A stretch of 48,283 nucleotides of DNA from Alcaligenaceae bacterium (lineage in GTDB: Bacteria; Pseudomonadota; Gammaproteobacteria; Burkholderiales; Burkholderiaceae_B), in assembly GCA_947378965.1 (NCBI GenBank), contig CANCMG010000024.1, positions 1 to 48,283 of the forward strand, read 5' to 3'. A program made the translations under genes and the position numbers. The notes beneath the pieces were generated by a model. It was not told where the DNA came from and made no database searches. It saw only the letters and a list, made by a program, of their open reading frames with translations. Positions within the stretch are counted from its first letter, which is position 1, and each line of letters opens with the position of its first letter. This document shows, piece by piece, positions 34,495-43,238 of the stretch.

Positions 34495-35320
34495 CGACTA
34501 ATTCCTTGAGTGCAGTTGGCGCCGGCGCTGAAGCTGGCTTAGGGTGCAACGCACGTTGCAGCGTTCGTAAAATTTCAATGCGGAGTTGGCCGAGTTCTTC
34601 AACGAGCTCATCTCGCGGCTGGGGATAACTCAGGCGCCATTCACCCACGCAGTGGGCCGGTGCTCCACCTAACAACACGATACGATCCGCAACTTGCAAG
34701 GCTTCATCGATATCGTGCGTAATTAACACCGCTGCTGTGCCTAAATCATTACGCAAGGTCAGCAAGAGTTTTTGCATCGCCGTGCGAGTCACTTCATCTA
34801 GCGCACCAAACGGCTCATCTAACAGGATCACCTCGGGCTGTCGGGCCACGCAGCGCGCAAGCGCGGTACGTTGCGCCATGCCACCCGAGAGCTCTGAGGG
34901 CATCAACAAACGTGCATGTTCTAAACCGACCTCACGAATGGCAACATCGATACGTTGCTTTTTTTCGGCTGCGGTCAAGCGTGGCTGATGTTTGAAATCT
35001 AGCCCAAAGCCTACATTTTTTTCAAGCGTCAACCAAGGCAGCAGGCTGGGATCTTGGAAGGCCATCGCGACACGCGGATGGGTACCGGTCAAAGGCAAGC
35101 CATCGACCAAGACAGAGCCCTGAGTGGGCGGCTGCAAACCCGCCAACACACGAAGCAGGCTAGATTTTCCGACACCGCTGGGGCCTAAAATCGCTACGAT
35201 TTCACCTGCTGCAACGGTCAGATCTAGCCCGCTGATCAAGGGTGCAGTCGCACCATAGCGCAAACCCAGGCCTTTGGCCTCTAAAACAAAATCATCGTGT
35301 TTGGTAATCGGCGCAAGCAT
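34484..35320 (-). CDS. ABC transporter ATP-binding protein
   Basis: 278-residue ATPase of the same importer. Walker A GPSGVGKSS, Q-loop MAFQDPSLLPWL, signature SGGMAQRTALAR (usual LSGGQ altered to ELSGGMAQ), Walker B VILLDEPFGALDE and switch His in LITHDIDEAL are all present. First gene of the ATPase-receptor-permease operon. A 122-bp gap separates it from cbpM. Confidence 0.93.
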   Translation of the reverse strand: MLAPITKHDDFVLEAKGLGLRYGATAPLISGLDLTVAAGEIVAILGPSGVGKSSLLRVLAGLQPPTQGSVLVDGLPLTGTHPRVAMAFQDPSLLPWLTLEKNVGFGLDFKHQPRLTAAEKKQRIDVAIREVGLEHARLLMPSELSGGMAQRTALARCVARQPEVILLDEPFGALDEVTRTAMQKLLLTLRNDLGTAAVLITHDIDEALQVADRIVLLGGAPAHCVGEWRLSYPQPRDELVEELGQLRIEILRTLQRALHPKPASAPAPTALKELVDVS

Positions 35321-35403
35321 CTCAATCCAGCCTCGTCATCCCCGCCAAGCGGGTTGGGACTGGAAGTTTAAGGTGGCCTCTTTATTTCTTAAACGACTAA
35401 TGC

Positions 35404-35443
35404 GTCATTTGCTTATTACCATTGAGAGTCATTTGCTTATTAC
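35404..35443. repeat. 16-bp direct repeat, 24-bp period, at the cbpM 3' end
   Basis: GTCATTTGCTTATTAC occurs at 35404-35419 and 35428-35443. The second copy ends on the last base of the cbpM stop codon (minus strand). Confidence 0.8.
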
Positions 35444-35748
35444 TACCGCCTCAACTGCAACCTTAAGTCGCGTACCTCTTGCATTAAATCTGCCATCAAA
35501 GCCGCGGCGTCGAGGTTGACTTCAAAGTCGCGCTGCAGGCGTGCAACTTGTCGCGCACGAGCGACCGCCGCGCTTGCAAAGACCCACCCCTCAGGCGGTG
35601 CACTCTGCCGCAAGGCTGGCAAGACGCCATGCTCAACAAGTGTCATCACCCACTCAATCTGTTGCTCACAACATTGCGCCAACTCATGGATGGTGACAGG
35701 AGCCTGGTCGTCGACCACGACCGCAGTACAAATCGTGATTTGGGTCAT
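35443..35748 (-). CDS. cbpM: CbpA modulator CbpM
   Basis: 101-residue MerR-like-fold protein that inhibits the DnaJ-like co-chaperone CbpA. TIHELAQCCEQQIEWVMTLVEHGVL gives the helix-turn-helix-like start, and the C-terminal helix (VARLQRDFEVNLDAAALMADL) is typical. The ATG overlaps the cbpA stop (ATGA), the usual cbpA-cbpM arrangement. Confidence 0.9.
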   Translation of the reverse strand: MTQITICTAVVVDDQAPVTIHELAQCCEQQIEWVMTLVEHGVLPALRQSAPPEGWVFASAAVARARQVARLQRDFEVNLDAAALMADLMQEVRDLRLQLRR

Positions 35749-36725
35749 GCTGAAACTCCTAGGTGGGCGCGCGGATTAAACGCCGCGGCCTTTGCCAACT
35801 GTTCATAGGCTGCACGTGTTTGCTCGTTGTCTGCCGAGGGCCAAACAATGTCGAGCACCAGATACAAGTCACCGGGCGGGTCGCCCGGCAAGCCTTTGCC
35901 ACGCAGGCGTAATTTGCCGCCCTGTTTGCTGCCTGCAGCAATCGTGACCTCAACCGCTCCGGCGAGTGTCGGCGCATGCACCTGACCGCCTAATGCGGCC
36001 TCCCAGGGTGTCACAGGAAGTTTCATGCTCAGGTCGCGACCATTGCTCTGATACAGCGCGTGCGCCGCAAAATGCACGGTTAAGAACAGATCTCCGGGTG
36101 CACCACCACCTTCACCCGGCATCCCCTGCCCCGCTAACCGAATCATTTGCCCAGCCTTCACGCCGGCGGGGATCTTGACACTTAGCGTGCGATTCACCAA
36201 GTGAGGCCGCCCCTGTGCATCAAGTTGCACCGAACGCAAGCCTAGTTCGCGGGTGGCGCCTGCAAAACTATCTTCAAACGAAATCTCGATATCAGCGTGG
36301 TGATCTTCGCCGCGTAACGATTGCGCATGACCTTGACCTGAGTCAAAACCTTGACCGCGCCCTTGAGCGCGGCGCTGTTGCTCGGCCTGTTTAAACAAGC
36401 CTGCCATAAAGTCTTGAAACTCAGCCTGATCAGGCCCCTCGCCTTGCGCCCCCGAAAACTCAAATCCTCGATCCCAACCAGGCCCGGGGCTTGCACCGTT
36501 TGGCCCAGACACGCCGGCCGCTAACCCATCATAGGCAGCACGCTTCTCAGCGTCACGCAGCACATCATTGGCCTCGTTCAGATCGCGCATGCGCGCCTCA
36601 GCATCAGCCTCTTTGCTGACATCAGGGTGATACTTGCGGGCAAGCTTGCGATACGCCTTGCGGATGTCATCCTGCGAAGCTTCGCGTGGCACTTCTAAAA
36701 TCTTGTAGTAGTCTTTGAATTCCAT
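35745..36725 (-). CDS. cbpA: DnaJ-like curved-DNA-binding co-chaperone CbpA
   Basis: 326-residue type II J-protein. The J domain occupies the first 70 residues with HPD at 33-35 (RKYHPDVSKEADAEARMRDLNEAND). A Gly/Gln-rich linker follows (about 75-145), with no zinc-finger cysteines, then the two C-terminal beta domains (VKIPAGVKAGQMIRLAGQGMPG and KLRLRGKGLPG). It stimulates DnaK ATPase. Divergent from the cupin gene. Confidence 0.95.
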   Translation of the reverse strand: MEFKDYYKILEVPREASQDDIRKAYRKLARKYHPDVSKEADAEARMRDLNEANDVLRDAEKRAAYDGLAAGVSGPNGASPGPGWDRGFEFSGAQGEGPDQAEFQDFMAGLFKQAEQQRRAQGRGQGFDSGQGHAQSLRGEDHHADIEISFEDSFAGATRELGLRSVQLDAQGRPHLVNRTLSVKIPAGVKAGQMIRLAGQGMPGEGGGAPGDLFLTVHFAAHALYQSNGRDLSMKLPVTPWEAALGGQVHAPTLAGAVEVTIAAGSKQGGKLRLRGKGLPGDPPGDLYLVLDIVWPSADNEQTRAAYEQLAKAAAFNPRAHLGVSA

Positions 36726-36750
36726 ATGCGCGGCGGCACAAGGCTCGCCA

Positions 36751-36768
36751 AAAGGGTGGACACCCTTT
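36751..36768. promoter_or_regulatory. Palindrome between cbpA and the cupin gene
   Basis: AAAGGGTG-GA-CACCCTTT, eight-bp arms, in the 81-bp divergent gap. Candidate operator or hairpin. Confidence 0.35.
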
Positions 36769-36806
36769 CACAATGGGGCTAAAACCTTAAAAACTCAAGG
36801 GATATT

Positions 36807-37136
36807 ATGCAAATAAACAATATTCCGTTTGGCACGACAGACTGGTCAAGCGTTGAAGTCACCGAGCACCCCGGCACCACTGGCAAAGCCCTTTGGCGCA
36901 CACGCCAATTTGGCGCGATTCGGGTGCGCATGGTTGAGTACAGTGCGGGATACCTAGCTGACCACTGGTGCGAAAAAGGCCATATCTTGCTGTGCCTGTC
37001 TGGCACCTTGCATACCGAGCTTAAAGACGGTCGGCATTTTGACTTGACGCCAGGCACCAGCTATCAAGTCGCGGATCATGCCGAACCGCATCAATCGTCA
37101 ACCACCACTGGGGCAACACTTTTTATTGTGGATTAA
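36807..37136 (+). CDS. DHCW-motif cupin-fold protein
   Basis: 109-residue single-domain cupin of a family whose name comes from an Asp-His-Cys-Trp-like motif; here the order reads ADHWCEKGHI. IRVRMVEYSAGYLADHW and HILLCLSGTLHTELKDG form the cupin strands. Its metal and substrate are unknown. AGGGATATT supplies a ribosome site just before the ATG. Isolated gene, convergent with pgk. Confidence 0.88.
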   Translation: MQINNIPFGTTDWSSVEVTEHPGTTGKALWRTRQFGAIRVRMVEYSAGYLADHWCEKGHILLCLSGTLHTELKDGRHFDLTPGTSYQVADHAEPHQSSTTTGATLFIVD

Positions 37137-37233
37137 CCGACCTAGGCGTCAAACTTTACCCTGCAGAGCAGGGAGGATGTCAACCGACAGCCTATGCAAA
37201 CTCGAGTCTTGGCAAAAGCTCACGGCGTTTTAG

Positions 37234-37265
37234 GTGGGTCGACTCTTTATCGGCGGTCGACCCAC
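37234..37265. terminator. Hairpin between the cupin gene and pgk
   Basis: Perfect 10-bp arms GTGGGTCGAC / GTCGACCCAC with a 12-base loop in the convergent gap. There is no good T-run on either strand, so it is a possible bidirectional terminator only. Confidence 0.4.
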
Positions 37266-37297
37266 AGTCAGTGTGAACTTACGCTTTTTCAGTCGCC

Positions 37298-38494
37298 TTA
37301 ACCGGCCGCGCGCTGTTGAAGAATCTCAACTGCCGGCAAGGTCTTGCCCTCTAAAAACTCTAGAAAAGCACCGCCCCCAGTCGAGATATAGCCAACCTTA
37401 TCCGTGATCCCAAACTTGGCAATCGCGGCTAACGTGTCACCACCCCCAGCAATTGAAAACCCAGCAGAATCAGCGATGGCGTGCGCCACAACTTCGGTGC
37501 CGTTCGCAAAGGCGTCAAACTCGAACACACCCAAAGGGCCGTTCCAAACAATGGTGCCTGCTTGCTTTAAGATCGCCGCCAACTGCGCCGAGGTTTGCGG
37601 CCCAATATCAAAAATCAAATCGTCAGCCAATACATCCTTAGCTGACTTTGCTGTAGCCTGAGCCTGCGCCGAAAACTCTTTGGCACACGCCACGTCTGTC
37701 GGGATTGGCACCGCCGCGCCGCGCGCCTGCATTTTTTCCATCACGGCTCGCGCTTGATCCAATTGATCAGGCTCAGCCAACGACTTGCCGATCGGCAAGC
37801 CTGCGGCCAACATAAAGGTGTTGGCAATACCGCCACCCACAATCAACTGATCGACCTTGTCTGCCAGTGACTGCAAAATCGATAGCTTGGTCGAGACCTT
37901 AGAGCCACCCACAATCGCGACCAACGGACGCTTAGGTGCCAACAGAGCACGCCCCAGGGCTTCAAGTTCAGCCTGCAGCAACGGGCCTGCGCAAGCGATG
38001 GGTGCAAACTGAGCAATGCCGTGTGTGGTGGCTTCAGCGCGATGCGCTGTGCCAAACGCATCGTTCACATACACGTCGCATAACGCGGCCATTTTTTTAG
38101 ACAACGCAGGGTCGTTCTTTTTTTCGCCCTTGTTGACCCGGCAGTTTTCAAGCAAGACCACTTGCCCTGGGGCAACAGTGACACCATCCACCCAGTTTTG
38201 CACCAAGATCACTGGCATCCCCATTAATTCAGTCAAGCGCTTGGCAATCGGTGCAAGTGAATCTTCAGGGTTAAGCGTACCCTCGGTCGGGCGCCCCAGA
38301 TGCGACGTCACCATCACAGCGGCACCCGCATCGAGCGCCAACCGAATTCCAGGGACAGAAGCACGAATACGCGTGTCTTCGGTGATGTTGCCCGCATCAT
38401 CAAACGGTACATTCAAGTCAGCGCGAATGAACACGCGCTTGCCAGCGAGCTTGCCGGCCTGAGCTAATCCAGAGAGAGTTCGAACAGTCGTCAT
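37298..38494 (-). CDS. pgk: Phosphoglycerate kinase
   Basis: 398 residues. [15 protein letters not shown] is the N-domain signature, TSHLGRP and [17 protein letters not shown] line the substrate cleft, and [14 protein letters not shown] with [17 protein letters not shown] and GGGDTLAAI form the nucleotide domain. ATG 38494 is used; a TTG at 38503 is less likely. It lies 129 bp after gap, with a hairpin between. Confidence 0.97.
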   Translation of the reverse strand: MTTVRTLSGLAQAGKLAGKRVFIRADLNVPFDDAGNITEDTRIRASVPGIRLALDAGAAVMVTSHLGRPTEGTLNPEDSLAPIAKRLTELMGMPVILVQNWVDGVTVAPGQVVLLENCRVNKGEKKNDPALSKKMAALCDVYVNDAFGTAHRAEATTHGIAQFAPIACAGPLLQAELEALGRALLAPKRPLVAIVGGSKVSTKLSILQSLADKVDQLIVGGGIANTFMLAAGLPIGKSLAEPDQLDQARAVMEKMQARGAAVPIPTDVACAKEFSAQAQATAKSAKDVLADDLIFDIGPQTSAQLAAILKQAGTIVWNGPLGVFEFDAFANGTEVVAHAIADSAGFSIAGGGDTLAAIAKFGITDKVGYISTGGGAFLEFLEGKTLPAVEILQQRAAG

Positions 38495-38587
38495 AAGATC
38501 CAACGCAAAGAGAACAAAAAATATCAGTCACAAAACATGCAAAGCGTACTAGGCAATATGCACTCGTTTCAGATGACCCCTAAGCAA

Positions 38588-38607
38588 AGAGGCCCCGAAG
38601 GGCCTCT
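38588..38607 (-). terminator. TTCG-loop hairpin between gap and pgk
   Basis: Minus strand AGAGGCCC-TTCG-GGGCCTCT followed by TTGCTT. The short U-run suggests partial termination, which would give gap more transcript than pgk. Confidence 0.6.
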
Positions 38608-38623
38608 TGTTCGTACGCGGCAA

Positions 38624-39634
38624 TTATTTTGCCGTCATCAACGCAATCGTCGTGTCGAGCATACGGTTGCTAAAGCCCCACTCGTTGTCATACCAAGACG
38701 ACACTTTAACGAGCGAACCTGACACCTTGGTCAGAGTCGAGTCAAAGTTGCTTGAGGCTGGATTGTGATTGAAGTCGATCGAAACAAGCTGCTCAGTTTG
38801 ATACGTCAGGATGCCTTTGAGCTTGCCTTCAGAGGCAGTCTTCAAAATCGCATTGACTTCGTCAACAGTCGTATCGCGCTTAGCGATAAACGACAGGTCA
38901 ACAAGCGACACATTGATCGTGGGCACGCGAATCGCGAAACCATCAAGCTTGCCATTGAGCTCGGGCAATACCAAACCTACGGCAACAGCAGCACCAGTTT
39001 TGGCGGGGATCATGCTCATGGTGGCCGAGCGTGCACGGCGCAGATCTTCGTGATACACGTCGGTCAGCACTTGGTCGTTGGTATAAGAGTGAATCGTTGT
39101 CATCAACCCGGTCACCACACCAAGGGCTTCGTGCAACGGCTGCACCAAGGGGGCCAGGCAGTTAGTGGTGCAAGAGGCATTCGAAATCACAGTGTCTGAG
39201 CTTTTCAGCACGCCATGATTGACGCCATACACAATGGTTGCATCGACATCTTTTCCGCCAGGCGCTGAAATAATGACTTTTTTAGCGCCACCTTTGATGT
39301 GAGCCGAGGCTTTTTCTTTAGTCGTAAAGAAGCCCGTACACTCGAGCACGACGTCAACCTTGAGTTCGCCCCAGGGCAATTCAGCTGGGTTGCGATTGGC
39401 GAGTACACGAATCTTGTCGCCGTTAACCACCATGAAATCACCATCAACGCCAACCGTGCCAGAGAACTTGCCGTGGGCGGTGTCATATTGTGTGAGATGG
39501 GCGTTGGTCTTAGGATCACCCAAGTCGTTAATGGCTACGATTTGAATATCGTGCTTTTTGCCGCCCTCGTAATGTGCACGCAAAATGTTACGGCCGATAC
39601 GGCCATAGCCGTTAATAGCAACGCGAATCGTCAT
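38624..39634 (-). CDS. gap: Glyceraldehyde-3-phosphate dehydrogenase, type I
   Basis: 336 residues. Rossmann start [15 protein letters not shown], catalytic Cys155 in [12 protein letters not shown], and [11 protein letters not shown] near the C terminus. Works with pgk in glycolysis/gluconeogenesis or, if present elsewhere, the Calvin cycle. AGGAG precedes the ATG by 11 bases. Starts 29 bp after tkt. Confidence 0.97.
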   Translation of the reverse strand: MTIRVAINGYGRIGRNILRAHYEGGKKHDIQIVAINDLGDPKTNAHLTQYDTAHGKFSGTVGVDGDFMVVNGDKIRVLANRNPAELPWGELKVDVVLECTGFFTTKEKASAHIKGGAKKVIISAPGGKDVDATIVYGVNHGVLKSSDTVISNASCTTNCLAPLVQPLHEALGVVTGLMTTIHSYTNDQVLTDVYHEDLRRARSATMSMIPAKTGAAVAVGLVLPELNGKLDGFAIRVPTINVSLVDLSFIAKRDTTVDEVNAILKTASEGKLKGILTYQTEQLVSIDFNHNPASSNFDSTLTKVSGSLVKVSSWYDNEWGFSNRMLDTTIALMTAK

Positions 39635-39663
39635 GATATGTCGAGCTCCTGATTATTTGAAAT

Positions 39664-41709
39664 TTATAAAAGATTTTTTACCGCTTGGGCGACTTTTTCT
39701 GCCGTCAAGCCAAAATGCTTAAACAGCTCTCCGGCGGGTGCTGACTCACCGTAAGTGTCGAGGCCAATCACCGCACCCTCAAGCCCAACGTACTTGTGCC
39801 ACAACCCTGTCACACCTGCTTCGACCGCAACGCGCGGCATCCCCTTGGGCAACACCGAAGCGCGCCAGGCAGCATCTTGCTGATCAAACACATCCGTGCT
39901 TGGCATCGACACCACGCGTACCGCAATACCCTCGGTGGCTAACAGTTTTTGTGCATCGATCGCAATCGCCACTTCTGAACCTGTTGCAATGATCGCAGCC
40001 TTTGCCATGGCAGCATCTTGCAAAACATAACCACCACGCGCCACTTGTTTTAACGTTTCGGCGCTGCGCGCGACAAACGGCAAGTTTTGACGAGACAACA
40101 ACAAAGCCGTCGGGCCGCCTGCATGCACGTCCATCCCAATACTGCTCGGGCGACTCACCGCAGCCAACCACGCCACGGTGGTTTCGACGGTATCGCAAGG
40201 GCGCCACACCGACAGGTTAGGAATCAAACGTAGACTGCTGGCGTGTTCAACCGATTGATGAGTTGGGCCGTCTTCACCCAAACCAATTGAGTCGTGCGTA
40301 AACACATGCACAACACGTTGCTTCATCATAGCCGCCATGCGCAGCGCATTGCGTGAATAGTCAGAGAAGGTCAAGAACGTGCCGCCAAAGGGCAAGTAAC
40401 CCCCATGCAAGGCCATACCATTCATGATGGCTGCCATACCAAATTCACGTACGCCATAATTGATGTGACGGCCAAACTGAAGGCCTGCTGCGCCTGCCCG
40501 CACGGGCACTACACCCTTCCAGTCAGTAAAGTTCGACCCTGTCAGGTCGGCAGAACCACCCAGCATCTCGGGTAACAACTCAACCAAAGCAGTAATCGCT
40601 TGCTGCGAGGCCTTACGTGAGGCCACGGTTTCGGCTTTGTCTTGCGTCGCGTTCAAAAGCGTCTGTGCGGCGTTGGCAAAATCAGCAGGCAATTCACCGC
40701 GCATGCGACGTGTAAATTCGCGCGCCTCGTCGGGAAACTGGCTCGAATAAGCATCGAACTTTTTTTGCCAGGCAGCCTGCGCCTGCGCACCGACAACGCG
40801 CTGATCCCAACCTTGGTAGACGGCTTCAGGGATTTCGAAAGGCGCATGCGGCCAGTTAATCGCTGTGCGGGTACGAGCGATTTCGTCTGCGCCTAGCGGG
40901 GAACCGTGAACTTTGTCTGTGCCAGCAACGGTCGGTGCGCCTTTACCAATCACTGTGCGACAAATAATTAAAGACGGGCGGGCCTGCGCCACGCCTGTCA
41001 GGCGGGCCTGTTTGATGGCCTGATCCACCGCCGCAACATCATGGCCATTGGCCACGCGCAGGACGTTCCAGCCGTAGGCCTCAAAGCGCCTGGCCGTGTC
41101 ATCGGCGAACCAGTTTTCAACCTTACCGTCGATCGAAATCCCGTTATCGTCATACAAAACAACCAATTTGCCCAAACGCAACGTGCCCGCTAACGAACCC
41201 ACTTCATGCGAAATACCTTCCATCAGGCAGCCATCACCGACAAAGGCATAGGTGTGATGGTCAACAAGCTTATGTTCAGGGCGGTTAAATTCAGCGGCTA
41301 ACAGTGCCTCTGCCAGCGCCATGCCAACGGCATTGGCCAAACCCTGCCCCAGTGGGCCCGTAGTTGTTTCAATGCCAGGCGTGATGCCAACTTCGGGATG
41401 ACCGGGAGTTTTAGAGTGCAACTGCCGAAATTTGCGTAACTCTTCTAGTGGCAGGTCGTAGCCTGTCAGGTGCAAAAGCGCGTAAATTAACATCGAGCCA
41501 TGACCGTTTGACAACACAAAACGATCGCGATTGGCCCAGGCGGGGTCAGCGGGGTTATGACGCAAGTGGCGCGTAAACAGCGCTTGCGCCATTTCGGCCA
41601 TCCCCATGGGGGCACCCGGATGCCCAGAGTTGGCTTGCTGGACCGCGTCCATAGCAAGGGCTCGAATTGCATCAGCCAATTTAACGGGGACAGCAGTATT
41701 TGAGTTCAT
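39664..41709 (-). CDS. tkt: Transketolase
   Basis: 681-residue ThDP enzyme of the pentose phosphate pathway. [50 protein letters not shown] (ThDP/Mg motif) and [14 protein letters not shown] are all present. ATG 41709 starts the normal N terminus; the frame to 41787 upstream is non-coding. First gene of tkt-gap-pgk. Confidence 0.97.
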   Translation of the reverse strand: MNSNTAVPVKLADAIRALAMDAVQQANSGHPGAPMGMAEMAQALFTRHLRHNPADPAWANRDRFVLSNGHGSMLIYALLHLTGYDLPLEELRKFRQLHSKTPGHPEVGITPGIETTTGPLGQGLANAVGMALAEALLAAEFNRPEHKLVDHHTYAFVGDGCLMEGISHEVGSLAGTLRLGKLVVLYDDNGISIDGKVENWFADDTARRFEAYGWNVLRVANGHDVAAVDQAIKQARLTGVAQARPSLIICRTVIGKGAPTVAGTDKVHGSPLGADEIARTRTAINWPHAPFEIPEAVYQGWDQRVVGAQAQAAWQKKFDAYSSQFPDEAREFTRRMRGELPADFANAAQTLLNATQDKAETVASRKASQQAITALVELLPEMLGGSADLTGSNFTDWKGVVPVRAGAAGLQFGRHINYGVREFGMAAIMNGMALHGGYLPFGGTFLTFSDYSRNALRMAAMMKQRVVHVFTHDSIGLGEDGPTHQSVEHASSLRLIPNLSVWRPCDTVETTVAWLAAVSRPSSIGMDVHAGGPTALLLSRQNLPFVARSAETLKQVARGGYVLQDAAMAKAAIIATGSEVAIAIDAQKLLATEGIAVRVVSMPSTDVFDQQDAAWRASVLPKGMPRVAVEAGVTGLWHKYVGLEGAVIGLDTYGESAPAGELFKHFGLTAEKVAQAVKNLL

Positions 41710-41774
41710 GCGATGTGTCCCGCCCAAACAGGCACAGGAAAAATAGGTTACAAAACCTAGGAGTTTAGCACCCG

Positions 41775-41780
41775 TATAAT
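41775..41780 (+). promoter_or_regulatory. Candidate -10 box for rsmE
   Basis: TATAAT 27 bp before the rsmE ATG in the 97-bp divergent gap shared with tkt. No good -35 box is seen at 16-18 bp. Confidence 0.35.
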
Positions 41781-41806
41781 CCCGCACATTCTCCCTGAGC
41801 GACCTG

Positions 41807-42547
41807 ATGGCTGACCCCCGCTTTTACTGCCCCGAACCGGTTTTTGCCGGGCAAGAAATCGTGCTGCCAACGCCCCTGGCGCATCACATCCGCGTCAGGC
41901 GACTGGAAACCGGCGATACGGTGGTGTTATTTGACGGCCGAGGCGGGGAAATTGCGGGAACACTCAACGTTGAAGGCAAAAAAGCCCTGGTTCTGCTTGG
42001 GCAACACAGCCCCAAAGAGGCCGAACTGTGCGGAGAAATCACCTTAATCCAAGCGCTGCCTTCGGGCGACAAAATGGATTGGATTATCGAAAAAGCCGTC
42101 GAGTTGGGAGTGCACAGGGTGATTCCTGTTGCAGCGCAACGCAGCGTACTTAAGTTGTCGGGGCCCAGGCTAACGAAGCGCCTCGAACACTGGCATGGCG
42201 TCATTGCGTCAGCCTCTGAGCAGTGCGGCCGTAACCGTTTGATGCACCTCAGCGCCCCGCAAAGCCTCGAGCAGGCCATCGCCACCACCGCACCAGAGCA
42301 CCGCCTGCTTTGTGACCCCGAGGCCGCTCACACGCTTGCAGAGTATGTTGCAGCAAACCAACAAGAGCAAAAACAGATGAATGCCCTGAGCCTGCTGATT
42401 GGCCCAGAAGGTGGCTGGAGTCCCGAGGAGACTGCTGCCGCTTCGCGACAGGGCGTGACAAAGATAAAGTTTGGCTTAAGGGTGCTGCGCACCGAGACAG
42501 CCGGACTGGCTTTAGTGGCCGCAACCACCGCGCTGCTAAGCTGGTAG
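41807..42547 (+). CDS. rsmE: 16S rRNA (uracil-1498-N3) methyltransferase
   Basis: 246-residue SPOUT methyltransferase modifying 16S rRNA U1498. The N-terminal PUA-like region reads [51 protein letters not shown] and [15 protein letters not shown] form the trefoil knot and SAM pocket. All conserved segments are intact. Confidence 0.96.
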   Translation: MADPRFYCPEPVFAGQEIVLPTPLAHHIRVRRLETGDTVVLFDGRGGEIAGTLNVEGKKALVLLGQHSPKEAELCGEITLIQALPSGDKMDWIIEKAVELGVHRVIPVAAQRSVLKLSGPRLTKRLEHWHGVIASASEQCGRNRLMHLSAPQSLEQAIATTAPEHRLLCDPEAAHTLAEYVAANQQEQKQMNALSLLIGPEGGWSPEETAAASRQGVTKIKFGLRVLRTETAGLALVAATTALLSW

Positions 42548-42555
42548 CCGGCACT

Positions 42556-42601
42556 CGCGCCACGTTTAGACGTTTAGACGTTTATACGTTTACGTGGCGC
42601 G
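42556..42601. terminator. Hairpin with an octamer repeat in its loop
   Basis: Ten-bp perfect arms CGCGCCACGT / ACGTGGCGCG. Four head-to-tail copies of ACGTTTAG or a one-base variant (42562-42593) fill the loop and overlap both arms. It lies between the convergent rsmE and barstar-like genes, so termination is plausible despite lacking a T-run. Confidence 0.6.
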
Positions 42602-42648
42602 GCGGTTGCTCTGACTACTATAGTCGCGGCAGCAGTGCTGCCAACGCG

Positions 42649-43113
42649 TTAAGACGGCTCATCGCTCCAGTTATTGACCACGCCTGGCTTGTCATCAGGG
42701 TGTTTACCAGCATGCTGGATCCCAAAGATAAACACGCGACCATTTTCTCGCGCAAACCCAACGGCATCGTTTAACACCTGCATGAACTGCACACCGTCCA
42801 TGACGATGGCTGGGTCGGCAGAGTGAAGCTTTTCAAAGACCAACACCAGGCCTTCTTTTTGATCGAGCAAACTATCGCACAGGCAATCAAAAAACGAGTC
42901 AAAACTTGAACCAAAGAACTGCGGGTAGTCGACCGCCTTCACGACTGCACGAAACACCGCCGAGCGGCTACGCGCCTTATCGCACTGGGCGACACACCAA
43001 GCCAGCCCCTTGTCGGCCGCTGCCCCCGCAAGCAAATCGCTCCCGGTGTCAGGATCAAAATCCCCGCCGTTGCGCAACAGCTGCTTTAATTTTGGATCAA
43101 CCGCCTTACTCAT
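42649..43113 (-). CDS. Barstar-family protein, no barnase nearby
   Basis: 154 residues. YPQFFGSSFDSFFDCLCDSL corresponds to the barstar helix and acidic loop that inhibit barnase, followed by a strand (EGLVLVFEKL). About 60 extra N-terminal residues (MSKAVDPKLKQLL) are not recognised. AGGAG precedes the ATG. No secreted RNase ORF adjoins, so it may inhibit a distant or foreign RNase. Confidence 0.8.
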   Translation of the reverse strand: MSKAVDPKLKQLLRNGGDFDPDTGSDLLAGAAADKGLAWCVAQCDKARSRSAVFRAVVKAVDYPQFFGSSFDSFFDCLCDSLLDQKEGLVLVFEKLHSADPAIVMDGVQFMQVLNDAVGFARENGRVFIFGIQHAGKHPDDKPGVVNNWSDEPS

Positions 43114-43238
43114 TTCAGAGGGCTCCTAGGACAAGGCCATAAGTGTGTCGTGTAGTTTTAGCATACGACAACATGTTGAACCTAGTCGATGGTTAATTAT
43201 TCGCAGTCAATAGCAAAAAAATAATGGATTGAAACAAA

